A program made the position numbers and the translations under genes. Below, one piece after another: positions 43,762-56,469 of a stretch of 64,000 nucleotides of DNA. A model generated the notes under the pieces. That model did no database searches and was not told where the DNA came from. It saw only the letters and a program-made list of their open reading frames with translations. This stretch comes from Blasia pusilla (Eukaryota > Marchantiophyta > Marchantiopsida > Blasiales), in NCBI GenBank assembly GCA_050084515.1, contig CM114271.1, positions 64,604,001-64,668,000 of the forward strand, given 5' to 3'. Within the stretch, counting starts at the first letter, position 1. Each line of letters begins with the position of its first letter.

Positions 43762-44535
43762 CCGGATTTGACTCGTCGCGGATCGGAGTGGGTACTTGTT
43801 CTTGATGACCCACGATTGCGCCATCCTCCACTTCAACGACCTCTTGACGCACTGCAGGTTGAAGAGCTTTTCCTTGCTTCCTCCAGTCAAGACCAAGAAA
43901 TAGCCCCTGTCATTGAGATAAGCGTTTGCAAAGGAAAATAGGAGCGCAATCTGGTCATAAGAAAGAGGGACATTCGAGTCTGGGACACCGGCGGACGGAT
44001 TCTCGTCCCACAAGCGCAACCCTGAGGGCAAATCAGCGACGAGGAGATCCACCGCCACCTCCTCGACCTCCCCATGGACCGTCCAGGGAGCGTGCCCGTT
44101 TCGTTGAAGCTTTTGTCCCAACGTTGTCAATTTGTCGATGGCGGGTGTCGATGCTTGGGAACTGAAACTTTTCAGCTCATCTAGAAGATTCGTGTAGTGA
44201 ATGATGACGCTTGTCCGGTCGTTGTTTCTATATGTCTTCCCAAGGATGATGGAGTGTATTCTACATCTTGGTCTACTCCTTGGGACAAACCTGGCGCCCT
44301 CGGCTTTTGCTTCTCCCGAGTCTGCGGTCGGCTTGTTGGGGTCTCTATTACCTCAGACCTTGGTGGAGTTTTTTTTGTGGAGGACCTGGTTCGATCCTCT
44401 CTCCCTGCTTGCCCGGACGATTCCGCCTCTTGCCTTGAATTCTTAGCCTCTTTTTGGGAAGACTCGGCCTCGGAATTCTTCGATCCCCTCGCCTTGGCTT
44501 TGAGACCCACTGGAGATTTGTCCTTGGCGAGGTGC
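43762..44535 (-). pseudogene. Methyltransferase-like exon 3, 3' part, copy C
   Basis: Two blocks on the minus strand: KAKARGSKNSEAESSQKEAK followed by a Ser/Arg/Glu-rich linker (44181-44510), then KLTTLGQKLQRNGHAPWTVH, VEEVAVDLLVADLPSG and SYDQIALLFSFANAYLNDR (43678-44130). The latter is intact through the motif-IV half, so the fold is retained best here. The exon starts abruptly at 44535 where a GA-rich tract joins. Confidence 0.65.
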
Positions 44536-44925
44536 GGTAAGAGGAGAGAGGAAGAGAGGAGGGAGGAGAGAGGAAACTACCTTCAACCAAAAGAGATACT
44601 TTTTTTTTAAGAGAGTTTCCGTTGGGTTGAAGAGAGGAAACATTTTGTGTGAATTTTTTTGCACTTTTCTGCTCAGTTCTTAAGCACTTCCACAGTTTTT
44701 TTTTCCTCTTCCACATTTTGGCAACCCCTTTGAGTCCGATGAGTTGCAAATTGCATAAAATTTAGAAAACTAAAAAATCAATGGAATCATAAGTGTGGAA
44801 CCAATCACTTTTTCCATCCAAGGTCTGGAAAAAATCTATCATTTGCCCTAGGCTGAATAGAGTTCAAGATCAAAGTGAAGGTTTTGGAAAAATAAAAGTA
44901 TAGTCTAAAACCTCATTTTGCATCC

Positions 44926-47900
44926 TCAAAGTGGTTTGTTTAAAATACTTCGCACCTCTTTGAGGGATAGAATTGGTTGGTGGATTCCTACTCCTACCTC
45001 CGACTCTCTTAAAACTACAAGCACCACATAGTACATGTGCTTACAAGGGAAATACCTTTTGCCACTTGCCTCTCTTTGGACAAAGTCATCACATGAACAT
45101 GTGGGAAAGCAAAAGATGTGCACCACATACACCCCTGTGACACTTGAATTTACAGTGTTGTTCCTGACCCAATACATCCTTCCTATTCCATTGCCACTAT
45201 GGACATCTTTTATGGCAATGATCTCCATTTTTGCCTCTCGAGCTGATGCAATTTGCTTTGCTCTCTCCACCGTCGGCCTACACATTCTGTTTCTCTTCAC
45301 CCCATTTCTAGACTCAAACAGAAATAGTGGATTGAGATCATCCACCTTCTCCGGGTACATGTTGACGTCAATCTTGGGTTGAATACAAAATGCAAAGGTC
45401 TCTGTAATGCCAATATGCTCTGAAATTCCTCCGTCTACGAGTCTGAAACCAGCACTTGTAAGATTATCCACTTCGTCTTGAGTGCAATTCGTACCTGCGG
45501 TGATGGGCCAAATCGTGGGGGTATTCCCGCGGAGCTCCAATGGCAGCCGAATAAGACTTGCGGAAAGGGCAAGATTCATTTGGGCAGAAGAAGTACTTCA
45601 ATTGATCCCCGGCCTCATGAAACGATCAAAGGTTTTGAGTCCCCAAAACCCAAGCAGTGGTCGTCTAGTCCTTGTATAGTTCTTATTTAGGAAAGTGCCG
45701 CATGCTCTCCTAATGCCATCAAATCCTGCCCTCCAAGTGGGTCCACGTCCAGGGTAGCTCCGAGACATATGCCACCATTTCAAGTTGCAATCCACCTCCA
45801 TGACCGGAATCCCATATTGTTGAACCACCCCACCGACCGGATGTTGCGAACTTTCAGTAACGGAGGGCTTTTGAAATAAAACATTCACTGATTTTGGAGA
45901 AGTTACTCCATCACGGATTTGGGAGCAATCCGGGATCCCCAAATACTTAGGCGGCATAATTTCCTCATCCAAATCAATCACAGGATTCGTTCCTCGATGC
46001 TGCCTCTTCACCTGCCTGAAGTCAAGATACTTATCTGGTCTCCACGAGTCTCGCTTGGACTGCTCTACCACCATTTGTATGGGACGTCTTGAAACGCGCC
46101 CACGAATATCCCCACCAATGTGAACGTCTTGCTCGAGGGGAGTTCCTGCTACGCACCGATTGAAGGCTTTCACATAGATTTTCCCATCACCCGATCTCAC
46201 AGATGCCTTGACATAAAGCTCGTAGATCGAAGGCCCCCTTCCCTTTGCTATGCCTTTTGTGAGGAAGATATGGGATGCTGCAGACTGTAGCATTGCTCTT
46301 GCCTGGTCTTGTTGGCATGCCTCCACAAGTGAAATTCTTTGGCATGCTTATGACGACCTCCAGGAGGAATGAACACTTTCTAATCCACTTGTGTTGGGGC
46401 AGAGGGCATTTTCATGAATGTTCAATCCCTGCAACAATGGTACTGTGAGAAGGGAACCAAAATAGCTCTATGAGCAAAGAAAAAAGCTTCTTGTCGAAAC
46501 CAGACGGGTTGCAAGTCGGAGGCATCCCATGAATGACTCTGTAACCTGTTGGTTTCTAGCGTGTTGCAACACCCAGGAACCATCTAGTGCAACCTGTCCG
46601 ATTTCGACGGGTTGCAAGTAAATTTGGCCAAGCGACTTGCAACCTGTCCTTTTCCGATTGGTTGCACTCTCAGGCAACCTGTCAACCCGTCTGATTTCGA
46701 CTGGTTGCAAGTAAATTTGGCCGTGCGACTTGCAACCCGTCGGGTTTCGAGTGATTGCACGCTCATGCAACCCGTCAGTAAGTGACGGGTTGAACACTTA
46801 GGGAGGCAACCTGTCGCATCCGACAAGTTGCTTGGTTTCTTTGGTTTGAAATCCCTATAGTGCCCACGTTTCTCACCTTTAGTTGCAACTCTTCAAACAA
46901 TTTTCAGTGAGACAAATTAGTGAACTCACCTCCCGCATGAAGTTTCCCCATTGTCTCAATCGTATAGTCCACCAACTCAACCTAGAGCATAACTCTTTGT
47001 ACTTCCCCTCAATCGAATGTTTCCTCCACCACCCCTGAATTTCTTCTTGGCATTCCATGGCCCGTTTCAAGGTTTTGCTGTCCTTGCAGCGTTGGAGTAG
47101 AGTGACATGCTCCGTCCTCTTATTCTCCTTGATGCAAGATTTGGTGTAGCGGGTCACAGACTGTTGCCAATGGAAAGCATCCAACCTTTCTCTCTCCGGT
47201 TGAACCTCCCCACTCCAAAACACTTCCCTGATAGCAATCCACCCAAGTTGTGCATTTTCCGCCATGAACCCATAAATTTCCAGAGGTGGCCTTTTGTTTT
47301 CCTTCACCACCTCCAATAAGAGTAACCAACACATCTTCAAACTGCAACGTCTTCTGCTTTTACTTCACAGACAAATATAGTTTTGAGTCCCTTCTCCACA
47401 TGGTCATAAACATAAGCACCCATTGTCAACCATCTGTTCAACACTCTGTAGCAAATATCAAAGCTTACCCAACTGCCGTAAAGATCTTCCCCTTCCCTCA
47501 TTCGATCTATAAGATCGAGACTTCTCGACGGACCTGTCGTTGACATTTTGAAGACATAGGCCTTGGATCCTTTGCCTCCTTGGCCCATGAACTGCCATCT
47601 CTGAATGAATGGAAATCTGGAGCTGGCCTTGATTCTGGCAATAGCATCCATTTCGGCCGTCTTTCCATCCAGTACCCGTATTTGACGCATCAAATTCCGG
47701 AAGCATTCAGGATCAGCCAGAAATGCGAGATTTTCCCAGAGTGGTTTCTCCTCACCAACTGTGATCTCGCCCTGTCCAGGGATTCCAAGAAATTATTCAC
47801 AAATTTGTGATGTTGTTGTTAGCTTGATCACTCCGTGCTTTCAACCGGGAGAGTTTCTGAACACCTCGGCCACTTTCTTCGCCACATCCTCCTTGATGTG

Positions 47901-48792
47901 TCTCTGAATTGCATCGATCACAAGATGAGTGTGGGAGCCAACATGAACTGTCAACCTTGTGTACTCTAACGTGGAGCCCAAGTCGTGGACAATGAAAAAT
48001 ATGTATGCACGACACGCTCCAATGTAGAAAGGGGATGCTTGATAATGAGGACATCGATGGCCTCTTGGCGGTATGGTGGCACTGACCTCATATGGAGTTT
48101 TTGCATTCTTGGGGGGGGAATTACGACGTATTGACCCGCCCATTACGGTCTAGATACGGGCATGCTGGACTTCTACACTCCAAGGCTCCAACGCATTGGC
48201 GGCGGGAGACAATCCAAGGACCATCTAGAATTGAAGCACTAGTCCGTTGAAGCCTGCATCATCGATGACAATCAGACTTTCTATCCATACCCTTCAAGCG
48301 TCCTCCATCGTACTTTTGAGCATGAGCAGCAAGTGGAGGCAACTCAAAAATATAATTACCATCGTACGTGGGCAGCAGCTCGTGGACAAGAATGTGCTTG
48401 AACATTTTCAAGGCCAGAGACAATAGCAAACTATTGCCTGATATCCGCAAGAGGAACGAGTAGGCGGACAGAGGGCCCGGTTGATGTCCGACCGATCCAC
48501 TGAGGTTGACAATATCGAGAATTTCTTCAGAAATTACAACATTATAACGAACGTGTGAAGTTGGAGTCGATGTCGGATCTACTGAGCTAGGAGTTGCAAA
48601 TGTAGAGCTCGATGCATTAGGAAATTCTTGACCGCCTACTTGGGAAACAAAGGAATTCAAAGGCAAGCAGTAAACTCTGTATTGACCATCTACTAGAGGT
48701 AGGAGATTCCATACTTTACGGTCTGCAATCACTGGCTGGATTGTCTCACCTATTATGTCCTCCGTACCGTCCACTCTAACATCCTTGGACAC
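44926..48792 (-). pseudogene. MULE transposase with SWIM zinc finger, copy D
   Basis: Minus-strand blocks in order: 48259-48792 (N-terminal, shared with copy A), 47841-48143 with RGHRCPHYQASPFYIGACRA (finger-like), 47337-47693 with SWVSFDICYRVLNRWLTMGA at the position of the first DDE-region strand, 46879-47340 with FMAENAQLGWIAIREVFW (the region of the second acidic residue; the usual Asp appears as Glu) and DAFHWQQSVTR, 45598-46326, and 44926-45579 with a SWIM finger (CSCDDF ... FPCKH, CXCX(n)CXH). The order fits MULE transposases. Frame breaks between blocks show that it is not intact, and a palindromic intron separates two blocks at 46430-46930. The 45598-46326 block has no motif I recognise. 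Confidence 0.65.
46430..46930 (-). repeat. Palindromic intron within the transposase gene, copy D
   Basis: The minus-strand donor GTGAGTTC follows ...WGNFMRE and the acceptor TTGTTGCAG precedes GLNIHENALCPN. Within it, palindromes and half-palindromes with arms such as GCAACCTGTC and GACGGGTTGC occur from about 46490 to 46830, seven or eight units, several decayed. Confidence 0.65.
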
Positions 48793-49140
48793 AAAGATGG
48801 TTCCAATTTGGAGAAGAAATCAAACTCAGAGAAAATTTTCATCCACTGGTATGAAAGATTCACGAGCTTGTGGTCGAACGATTTCTCATTTAGGAAGGGC
48901 CGCTAGATGACTACCACAAAGTGAGCTTCACATAATTATCCATTCCTAGAAGATTCCACTAGGAGGAGACAGAGAATAAGAATGAGGATAAGAATGGGTA
49001 TGGGAATGAGAATCGAATCAAAATCAGAATCAAAATGTTCAATTTATGGTGAATAGGGACTCTGATTCTTCTGACAGAATTTGACTGACAAGATGAAGCT
49101 TGGTAGGTGAGATTGTCTGACATGATGGATTCAATTCTGT
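48793..49140. other. Divergent spacer of copy D
   Basis: Matches the spacer of copy A at 245-555, including a purine-rich tract related to (GAGAAT)n at about 48965-49035. No gene. Confidence 0.55.
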
Positions 49141-49820
49141 TGCAACCTGTTGGAGTCCGATGGGTTGCAGAATTTGGGAATCAAAGACGTGGGTTGCGAA
49201 GCACCTAGTTCCGTTTTTTGTTTCCTTGTCCCAATGCAAATTGGAAGCCGTCGGAGTCCGTTGGGTTGGTACCCCCTTCATGCCGACCAATGGTCTTTGG
49301 AGACGATTTTGCTAGCATCAAACACAAGACATCGCTTGCATTTGCTAAGGTAACTAATCGTTGGGGACTATTACGAGATTGTCCAACTCAGGGTAGACCT
49401 TGTGACCCGTCGGATTGCAAGAGGTTGCCTCGGAACTATCTATTGTCGCATTGTTACCCGAGGGATAGAAAAGAGTGCAACCTGTTTATAACTGACGATT
49501 TGCCTAGGTACCTCGCCTATTACCCCAAGATGAGGGAAGCGTGCAACCCGTCGGCCTCTGACGGGTTGCGCAAGTGCCTTGCCTTGTAACGCTTATATGA
49601 AGGAAGCGTGCAACCCGTCGGCCTCCGACGAGTTGCGCAGGTACCCCGCCTTGTTATCCCAAGACGAGGGAAGGGTGCAACCATCGGTCTTCGACGGGTT
49701 GCGCGGGTACCTCGCGTTCTTCCCCCAATACGGCCGAGGCGCGCAACTTGTTGGACTCTGACAGGTTTCCAGGATAGCTCGGCTAGGACTGATGCCTCCA
49801 ACCCATCCGAGACCGTCAGG
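49141..49820. repeat. Palindrome array in the divergent promoter, copy D
   Basis: Units at about 49141, 49247 (degenerate), 49388, 49481, 49543, 49610, 49677, 49745 and 49799. The best preserved are 49543-49569 and 49610-49636. It is the counterpart of 595-1165 and ends about 95 bp before the TATA box. Confidence 0.8.
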
Positions 49821-49913
49821 TTGGTGGTTTTCACGTCCTGACCTCTAAAACGACCGACACGTTGCCGTCGAAATGATGGTGCGACCCAACGGTCAGCCGA
49901 ACGGCTTGAAAAG

Positions 49914-49921
49914 TATAAATA
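49914..49921 (+). promoter_or_regulatory. TATA box of the methyltransferase-like gene, copy D
   Basis: TATAAATA in the context AAAAGTATAAATAGG, identical to copy A around 1255. The neighbouring sequence up to the array also aligns between copies. Confidence 0.7.
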
Positions 49922-49923
49922 GG

Positions 49924-50667
49924 CTAGGGTTCGCTCATTTGAGGTTTTTCTCTGAAGAAGCAGGAGAGCGGTCTTCCTCGTCTCTTAGCCCGGCGAAAGA
50001 AATCGACCTCTATCGGATGGACGAGTTTCCAATGGACTTGCCTACTATTGTCCCAGAGTAGTTGGCGGGCCAAGACATCGACCCAATCTTTGAACGGGTA
50101 AGTTACGATCTTTGTTCTTTGAGTTGTGTGAAGGCCCATGTTGCAATTCATTGGTAATTCACTGAGTTTATTGACCTTGTCCCCGTTGTGACAGGTGGTA
50201 AAGCAGATGGCACTGATGGAGGGCTAGAATGCCTTGAGAATTCCACTTTGCCGATTGTGGACAATGGAGTACGTCCGCGAAATTCAGTCTGACGAGGATG
50301 TGCGAAGGTGAAACAATCGACATCGATAACATCCTACATCGACAGCTTCCCTCCATTCTATGTTTAGCCTTACAATGAACATGGAACCCAAGCGCTGGTG
50401 ACGGAGGAGGACTTGGAAGCGCTGGACATATTCTGGAGGATGAGAGATCAGGAATTTCAGAAGGGCGATTGAGGGGACGGAATTCAGCTGGATGCCGAAC
50501 CTGTATTTCTTCATCTGGGATGGAAACCACAGGTTCATGGCGTGGACCCAGTTTGCAGAGGAGCGCCAAAACTCATTGGAGGCGCATTTCTGCGTGAAGG
50601 CAGTCGTGCTACATCCATACCCTCATCACACGGCGATAGTGGAGATGGCCATGCATGCCATGAACAT
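49924..50667 (+). pseudogene. Methyltransferase-like gene, exons 1-2, copy D (truncated)
   Basis: Exon 1 keeps EEAGERSSSSLSPAKEIDLY and DPIFERV (to 50097). About 700 bp present in copy A between the TATA box and this point are missing. A 97-bp intron (50098-50194) joins to VVKQMALMEG. Exon 2 (to 50667) has Trp codons where copy A has TAG (FWRMRDQEF and FFIWDGNH), proving the original reading. It has its own stop and frame breaks near 50058, 50227 and 50310. The downstream exons are absent. Confidence 0.65.
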
Positions 50668-50962
50668 GTAAGTTTCCTCTTCCTTTATTTTGATTGCTGC
50701 AAACCGTCGGACTCCAACGAGTTGTTAAACTAGTGGTAACAAAAGATGGGATGCCTTAAAGCAACTCGTCGAAGCCCGACGAGCTGCTTGACTAGCCGCT
50801 ATTTTTAGGATGTTTTTGGCGAAAGCATCTCGTTGGAGTCCGACGAGTTGCTCGACTGGCTGCTGTTTTAGGATGTTTTTGGCCGAAAGCAACTCGTCGG
50901 AGTCCAACGAGTTGCTCGACTGGCCGGTGTTTTAGGATGTTTTTGGCCGAAAGCAACTCGTC
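50668..50962 (+). repeat. Intron-2 palindromes, copy D, cut at 50962
   Basis: Palindromes at about 50699, 50761, 50825, 50888 and a half unit at 50952, spaced 62-64 bp. The spacer TTTTTGGC(C)GAAA is shared with copy A intron 2. The array stops in the middle of a unit, where unrelated sequence begins. Confidence 0.8.
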
Positions 50963-51770
50963 CTCAGATGTCCTTGCTACTAGAGCGGGTGTGAAGATAA
51001 GGGAGTGTGGACAAGAAAACATACCTAGGTTGAGGTTACATGTTAGACCATTGTATAAAGAAGGAGATAAGGAGTAGGCCAAACTTGTTATATAGTTCAT
51101 CTAAATTGCCAAGAGAAAAGACCATGGTTTTGAAGTTTGAGGAGTTTTGTAGGCTATTAGGCCAGAAACATAACAAAAACTTATTAATGGACATAAGTCC
51201 TTGTAGTAGGCTTATGTAGGTAGCATATGCCATGCTTTTTGTATTTTCAATGGGCCATGTGGATGGGTGTGATTGTAATGAGTGCATATATATGAATTGA
51301 CTTGTAGGACGACAATTGTTGAGATATTATGGGACATCATGACAGTCAGCAAGTATCTTCGTCCACTATTACAAACAGAATCAAAACATATGTCAAACCT
51401 GGTTTCACAATAGCGCCAGTGTTGAAGGCACCCATTAAGTTTCTCCTTGATGCCACCCTCACTTGGTTCAGACAATTGATAGATAAAACAAATCTTTTTG
51501 AGGGTAGAGGATAGGGGTTTTGGGATCCTGAGTATGATATTCTTGTGGATGAAAGTATGGAATCCATCATGCAAGTGAGTGATTTTCTTAGTAGTGGAAT
51601 AATGATGATTGAGAAACGCCATATAGGAGGATTTGTGGAGGGCCATGTTGAGAGTCAAGGCAGTAAAGCAAAGTCCACTCTTGAGAGTAATCTCAATATC
51701 TAAGTAGAGGTTGATGATTTAGGATCAATTCAACCAGGAAAATCAGAACCCAACACCCTCATATCTTCAC
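50963..51770. other. Flank between MULE copy D and the unknown gene
   Basis: Short same-strand coding-like pieces (for example around 51015-51090 reading RLRLHVRPLYKEG) but no clear frame. May be the degenerate 5' end of the gene that follows. Confidence 0.3.
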
Positions 51771-54700
51771 TTCAAGTGATATCAGAGTGTAAATCCATAT
51801 CTCTTGGTATCCCCACTATTCCTAAAGGGAGAACACTTTTGAAGTCTTATCTCATGTCCCGTGAAACATTGGAGGCCTGGAAATCAAAAATTTTGAAGCT
51901 TGAGACTTGGGCTAAAAAATTTGGTTGGGAAGATCATCGATGGAGAGTGTTGATATGGGATGAGGGGGATCTTCCTCAAGGACGCCTTTAGTGTATAGAT
52001 TGTCAATGGAAGGCAGGGATTGTAGAGGGAACAATGTCAAAGAGTTGTATTATCATCCTCTTCTTGTGCATAAATTATAGAGCTAAACATGTGAAAACTA
52101 AGAAACACCACACAAATTGGTGTACATTGAGGAAATTATGTTGGAGGATTACATCGTGGAGGCGAGAAGACATCTTAGTTGTGAAATCTCGAGCAACCAT
52201 TGATTCTAGTTGTATGATTGTCCATAAGCTTAATGAGCATTGCACTACTGATAGGAAGCCATTTGAAAATAGAGGGGGATATATATCAATGATGTAAGTT
52301 TAAAACCAAAAAAATTTAGGGTGAGATGTGTTTATTGTGGTTGCAAGTTTCAGCTAGTGTCAAGTCAAAATACCTTAGAAAGTAACTTACAAGGGCATTT
52401 GTCTTCCCATGAGCATGGGAAGAATGTTCAAGAGTCTGTGAATATGGAACCTGTCGCTTTGAGGACATCTAGGCCAAGGAGACCTGCCAAGGCAAATGCA
52501 TGAGATACTAAAAGGCACAGGACCATCCACAATTTTTTTGGAGGAGAGAATGAAGAAGGTGACAATGATGAGGTAGAGACCGTAGAGTCTCACTTGTCTT
52601 TGGTTTGTTGGGGATTTTGGTTTAAAACAACAAGTTACCATAGAATCTATGTTAATGTGAAGCCGTTAGTGAATGATCAAATAAAGGGGAGTAAGTGGAT
52701 TGCAAGCCGTATGTACATAGGCTTGGTTATAATCATACTAGTCAAGAGAAGGTTCAAATTGATGTGTGCATATAACACTTCCCTTGGAGGGGGTTTTTAG
52801 GATCTTTGTTATGAGCAATGTTTAAGAATCCCTAAAATGAATGATTTTAGGATGAGAGTGGGTAGAAGTGTGAAATCAATACACAAACGTGGAAGTAGGG
52901 ATACGATTAGAGTATTTCACTTCCCGAGAGCTAAGAGATGCTACTAGAGCAACACTAAAAGCTCGTAGGCAGGAAAGATGGTATGTATTCAGTCTTCGTA
53001 GGAAATTGTGTGCCCTAAACACGAGAAAGACAAACTTGAATGTCATGTTGTATGAGTTGACCAACACGAGAGACATCCTTGCTTTCTGTCAAAACATTAT
53101 TACAGCCTGGAAGAGAGATGCCTTCGGAGGTAAATCAGCATTGTGGAATTGCATGACTGATGTGGGGAAGAACTTTACGAGGATTTGGATTTAAGAGGGG
53201 AGCAAAAGCCATAAGTCAGGCATTGTTGTAGTATGGAGGTAGACCAGTAGCCCGTTTGATGGCTATGAACTTATGTGGTCCAAGCTTGAGGACATTGACT
53301 CGGAAAAGAGTAAAGGTGGTTCCTTTTCGAGCAAGTGTGAGGCTTGAAATCTTCTCAGAGATAGCAAGGATATATACTGCTGCTAAGGCTAAACTTGGGA
53401 TTGAAGGGGATGTGCTTGTGGTTTTGGTAGTAGAAAAAATGTGAATCAAACCTAGAGCCAGATTGGGGATCATTGCCATTTGGAATATTGCATTCATAAT
53501 CATTTCTTGCCGCATTTATGGAATGCAAATATATGTGGTTTATTCCTACATGCCTAATGAGTGTATGACAATTGGTTTTTCAAGTGGGAATCTAAGCAAG
53601 ACGTTCTAATTGGATTTTGTGGGGAGGAAGAAAACCATACATGCTCTTTTGGACTAGAGGTGCATGTTGGTGATGGAGAGAAAGGATACAACAAGATTGT
53701 ATCTACCTTTCAAACCCATGTGTGTGGTATATATGCTAGAGTAGTGATAGTAAATCCTTTGCATGAGAGATTGCCTAAGCTTGCACTTTTCTGTATTCCT
53801 ACTTGCAATAGATTTAAAGATGGTTGGGTGAGAGAGCATTGGAAATTATTGGAAGAATATTGGAGTCTAGAATGTAGAGCAGAGATTGGTCCTATAATTG
53901 GTCATGCTAATAATGGAGACTCGCTTAGACGCAAATTGATGATGGAAGATTATCTTGGAAAATCTGGAATAGTCAATAGATATTGTGTTGGTTGGGACGG
54001 TTGGGTACTATGAGGAACTATACTTCCCAATGGAGATATGTGTGCTCTTGGGGATTAGCATCCTGCACATAACAGTAAGAAGGCAATCAACCCATTGGAT
54101 CGGATGAGCACGCCTTTGGCTTTAGGAGATCATATAGCTACATTCGAACATGTGATGCTTGTATTCAAGCATTACTCGTATGATGAGCATAAGCTCAATT
54201 TTGATGATGTTTGTCACAGAGATAGGCAGGAATGGGCAGGGCCCCAAAGGATTGCAAGTAGGAAAGTGCAAAAGTTGTTCAGACATGCGGGAGAGAGAAG
54301 AGATAAGTTTCAAGAACGTACATTGGGCACTAGATTATATTTGGAGTTTGTCTCAAATTACATTGATGTATTCTTTTCTCAATCTCTAGGATTACGAGAC
54401 CGTATCCGCTTGTGTGGGAAGGTTTCTTTCTTCCTACGCCTCTAGAGATTGTGGCTGAAGCATTCCATCACTATTCTTTGCATGGATCTCATTCTTTAGC
54501 AGGAAATTGCATAGAATTTACAAAGAAGAATATGTTGAGCCTTGAAGCATTCCATGATATAAAAATTTCATGTCATTATGCTGTTTTTCTGATTTTTCTT
54601 TTCAGAGGCAAATTTTCCACGTTGTCTGTTCCATTGCATTTAGTTGGTTCACATTGTTGTAAGTTATTTTTTTCCAAAGTAGATGGGATGAGTGGTCATG

Positions 54701-56002
54701 AAAGGAGCTATAATTTTGCAACATTACTAGATTCTTCTGTTGGTTTAAATCGTCTTGCCACTTATGAATTTGGCAATGATGCTTTGAAGATTTGGCAACA
54801 TAAGAAGCAAAAATATAAATAGCATGACCTCCATCCTTTGGGTAGTGATGAAGAATGTGCAAATTTAGGAGACTATTCCTTAATTGGGACTAATGAAGTT
54901 GTTGTGGAGGCTTTGAAAGAAGGGTTGCAAGAAGCAAGAAACATATGTACTATGTTGCATCTTGTAGGGAGACAAATGGAATATGGTGGGAGATGCCTTG
55001 GGAGGTGGAGAAAAAACCTTGGTTGCGCGATTTCCAAGAATTTTCAATTTCTGATCCGCATTCTGAAGTTGATTATGAAAACACCCTTATGGAAAACCAG
55101 CATGCCAATTATTGTGATGGTGTTAGGGCAAACATTTGGAATGATTATGTTCCATTAGTTCACTCGTCTCTAGAGTTAAATTAGTGGAATGAACCAAATC
55201 CTCCCTTAGTTCTCCCAAGTGATGACAATACTATAGATGATGGTTTAGCTGATATTGATGTAGTTGGACATGAGTTAAGACATGTTATGAATGAGGTTAT
55301 GCACGAGAGTGTTGGAGAAGAAAGCGTTAGAAATTTTGATCCTACTATTACATATGAGGGGAAAATTATATATAAATCAACATTGGTGAGCCAAATTGTT
55401 GAAAACCTTATGCTTTCAAAACATAGACTATTAAGAGTGAGAAGTTCATTGACATTTAGTATTCCTAAAGTTTTTTATAACCTTCAGATACACCAGTCAC
55501 GTCATGTATATTAGATATTGGTAGTACATGTGCTGTGTTGTTCAAAGAGGAAGCTTTGCAATCTTCTAACTTGAGGGTAGTAGCATCTAGACAGAGAGGA
55601 AAAAAGACTCAAGGACTCCCTAAAAATAGCATGGAAAGAGGATATACTTACAAAGCTTGGATAGGTAAAGTTCAAAAGTTAAGGAGAAAAATAGGAAGGT
55701 GTTATACAAAAATAAGACATGAAGTATCATTACATGATAGAGGTAGATTTGAACATGTTGGAGGATCTACAACAGAAAACGATAGGATAGAGTGTATGTT
55801 CAATTGGTTCACTCCTGTGCATCAAATCTCAGTTCGTTTCACTTATGATAACAATGATGTACAATGGATTCAATTAGATATGGTAATTGCTTGTGTTACA
55901 ATGGAATACAAGCAAGGAATGAGAGATGTTTGGATATTAGATCCTCATGATAGAAAAGTTGTAGATGCATTCTTAAAAGACAAAAGAACCTTGAGTCTTT
56001 AA
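51771..56002 (+). pseudogene. Unrecognised large gene, degenerate, with a CCHH finger
   Basis: At least eight same-strand blocks have protein-like composition and follow each other closely: 51776-51991; 52321-52500 with VRCVYCGCKFQLVSSQ and HLSSHEHGK (CX2C...HX3H, BED/C2H2-like); 52889-53194; 53256-53444; 53561-54013 with VVIVNPLHERLPKLALFCIP, GPIIGHANNGDSLRRKLMME and DWDGWVL-like text; 54095-54445; 54412-54822 with LHLVGSHCCKLFFSKVDGMS followed by GHERSYNFATLL; 54838-55158; 55287-55514; and 55535-56002. The blocks are separated by single stops or frame changes. A DNA-binding finger at the front and a repetitive setting suggest a transposon or domesticated-transposon protein. I do not recognise the family and assign no function. 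Confidence 0.45.
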
Positions 56003-56469
56003 AGTATTTATGACAAAGTATTTACATCAAGCTTGTTGTTTATTTCATTGAAATAAATTTGTATGATGTCTTCAAGTGTATTGTGTGTACTATTTTTCAT
56101 TAACATCCAATTGGCTCATTGAACTATTTTTCTTTGGTATAAATTGTATATGCATGCAAAAGAGACCGCAAAATTTTCAAATATTTTTCTAATAATGAAA
56201 GGGTTATTAAAATCCGTGATTGAAGAAATTAGAATAACGATGCCTCAATTAAAAATTGCAAAAAAAATTTAATAGGGTTTGATTAATTAAAAAATAATAA
56301 TAGCGAAGGGTCACTTTAAAGGCCTGAGATCGCACATGATGCATTATACCATTTAGTAGCATCAAGCTTGCTGATAAATGCATTTTATACTCGAATATGT
56401 TAAAGTGCATTATCATTTTATTAGAGAGAAAGTGCTTGCATGAGAAATTGATCTTGTGTATATAGGTAT
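56003..56469. other. A/T-rich interval, no gene seen
   Basis: Low-complexity A/T-rich DNA between the unknown gene and a copia tail. No motif seen. Confidence 0.4.

Larger units (their letters stand above)
44536..50962. mobile_element. MULE-type element copy D (transposase plus 5' half of the second gene)
   Basis: Copy D holds the complete divergent arrangement: transposase on the minus strand (44926-48792), palindromic bidirectional promoter (49141-49820), TATA box (49914) and exons 1-2 of the second gene on the plus strand, truncated inside intron 2 at 50962. At the left, a GA-rich tract (44536-44620) resembles the terminal tract of copies A and B. It joins copy C exon 3, consistent with D having inserted into C, but no target duplication can be shown. 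Confidence 0.6.
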
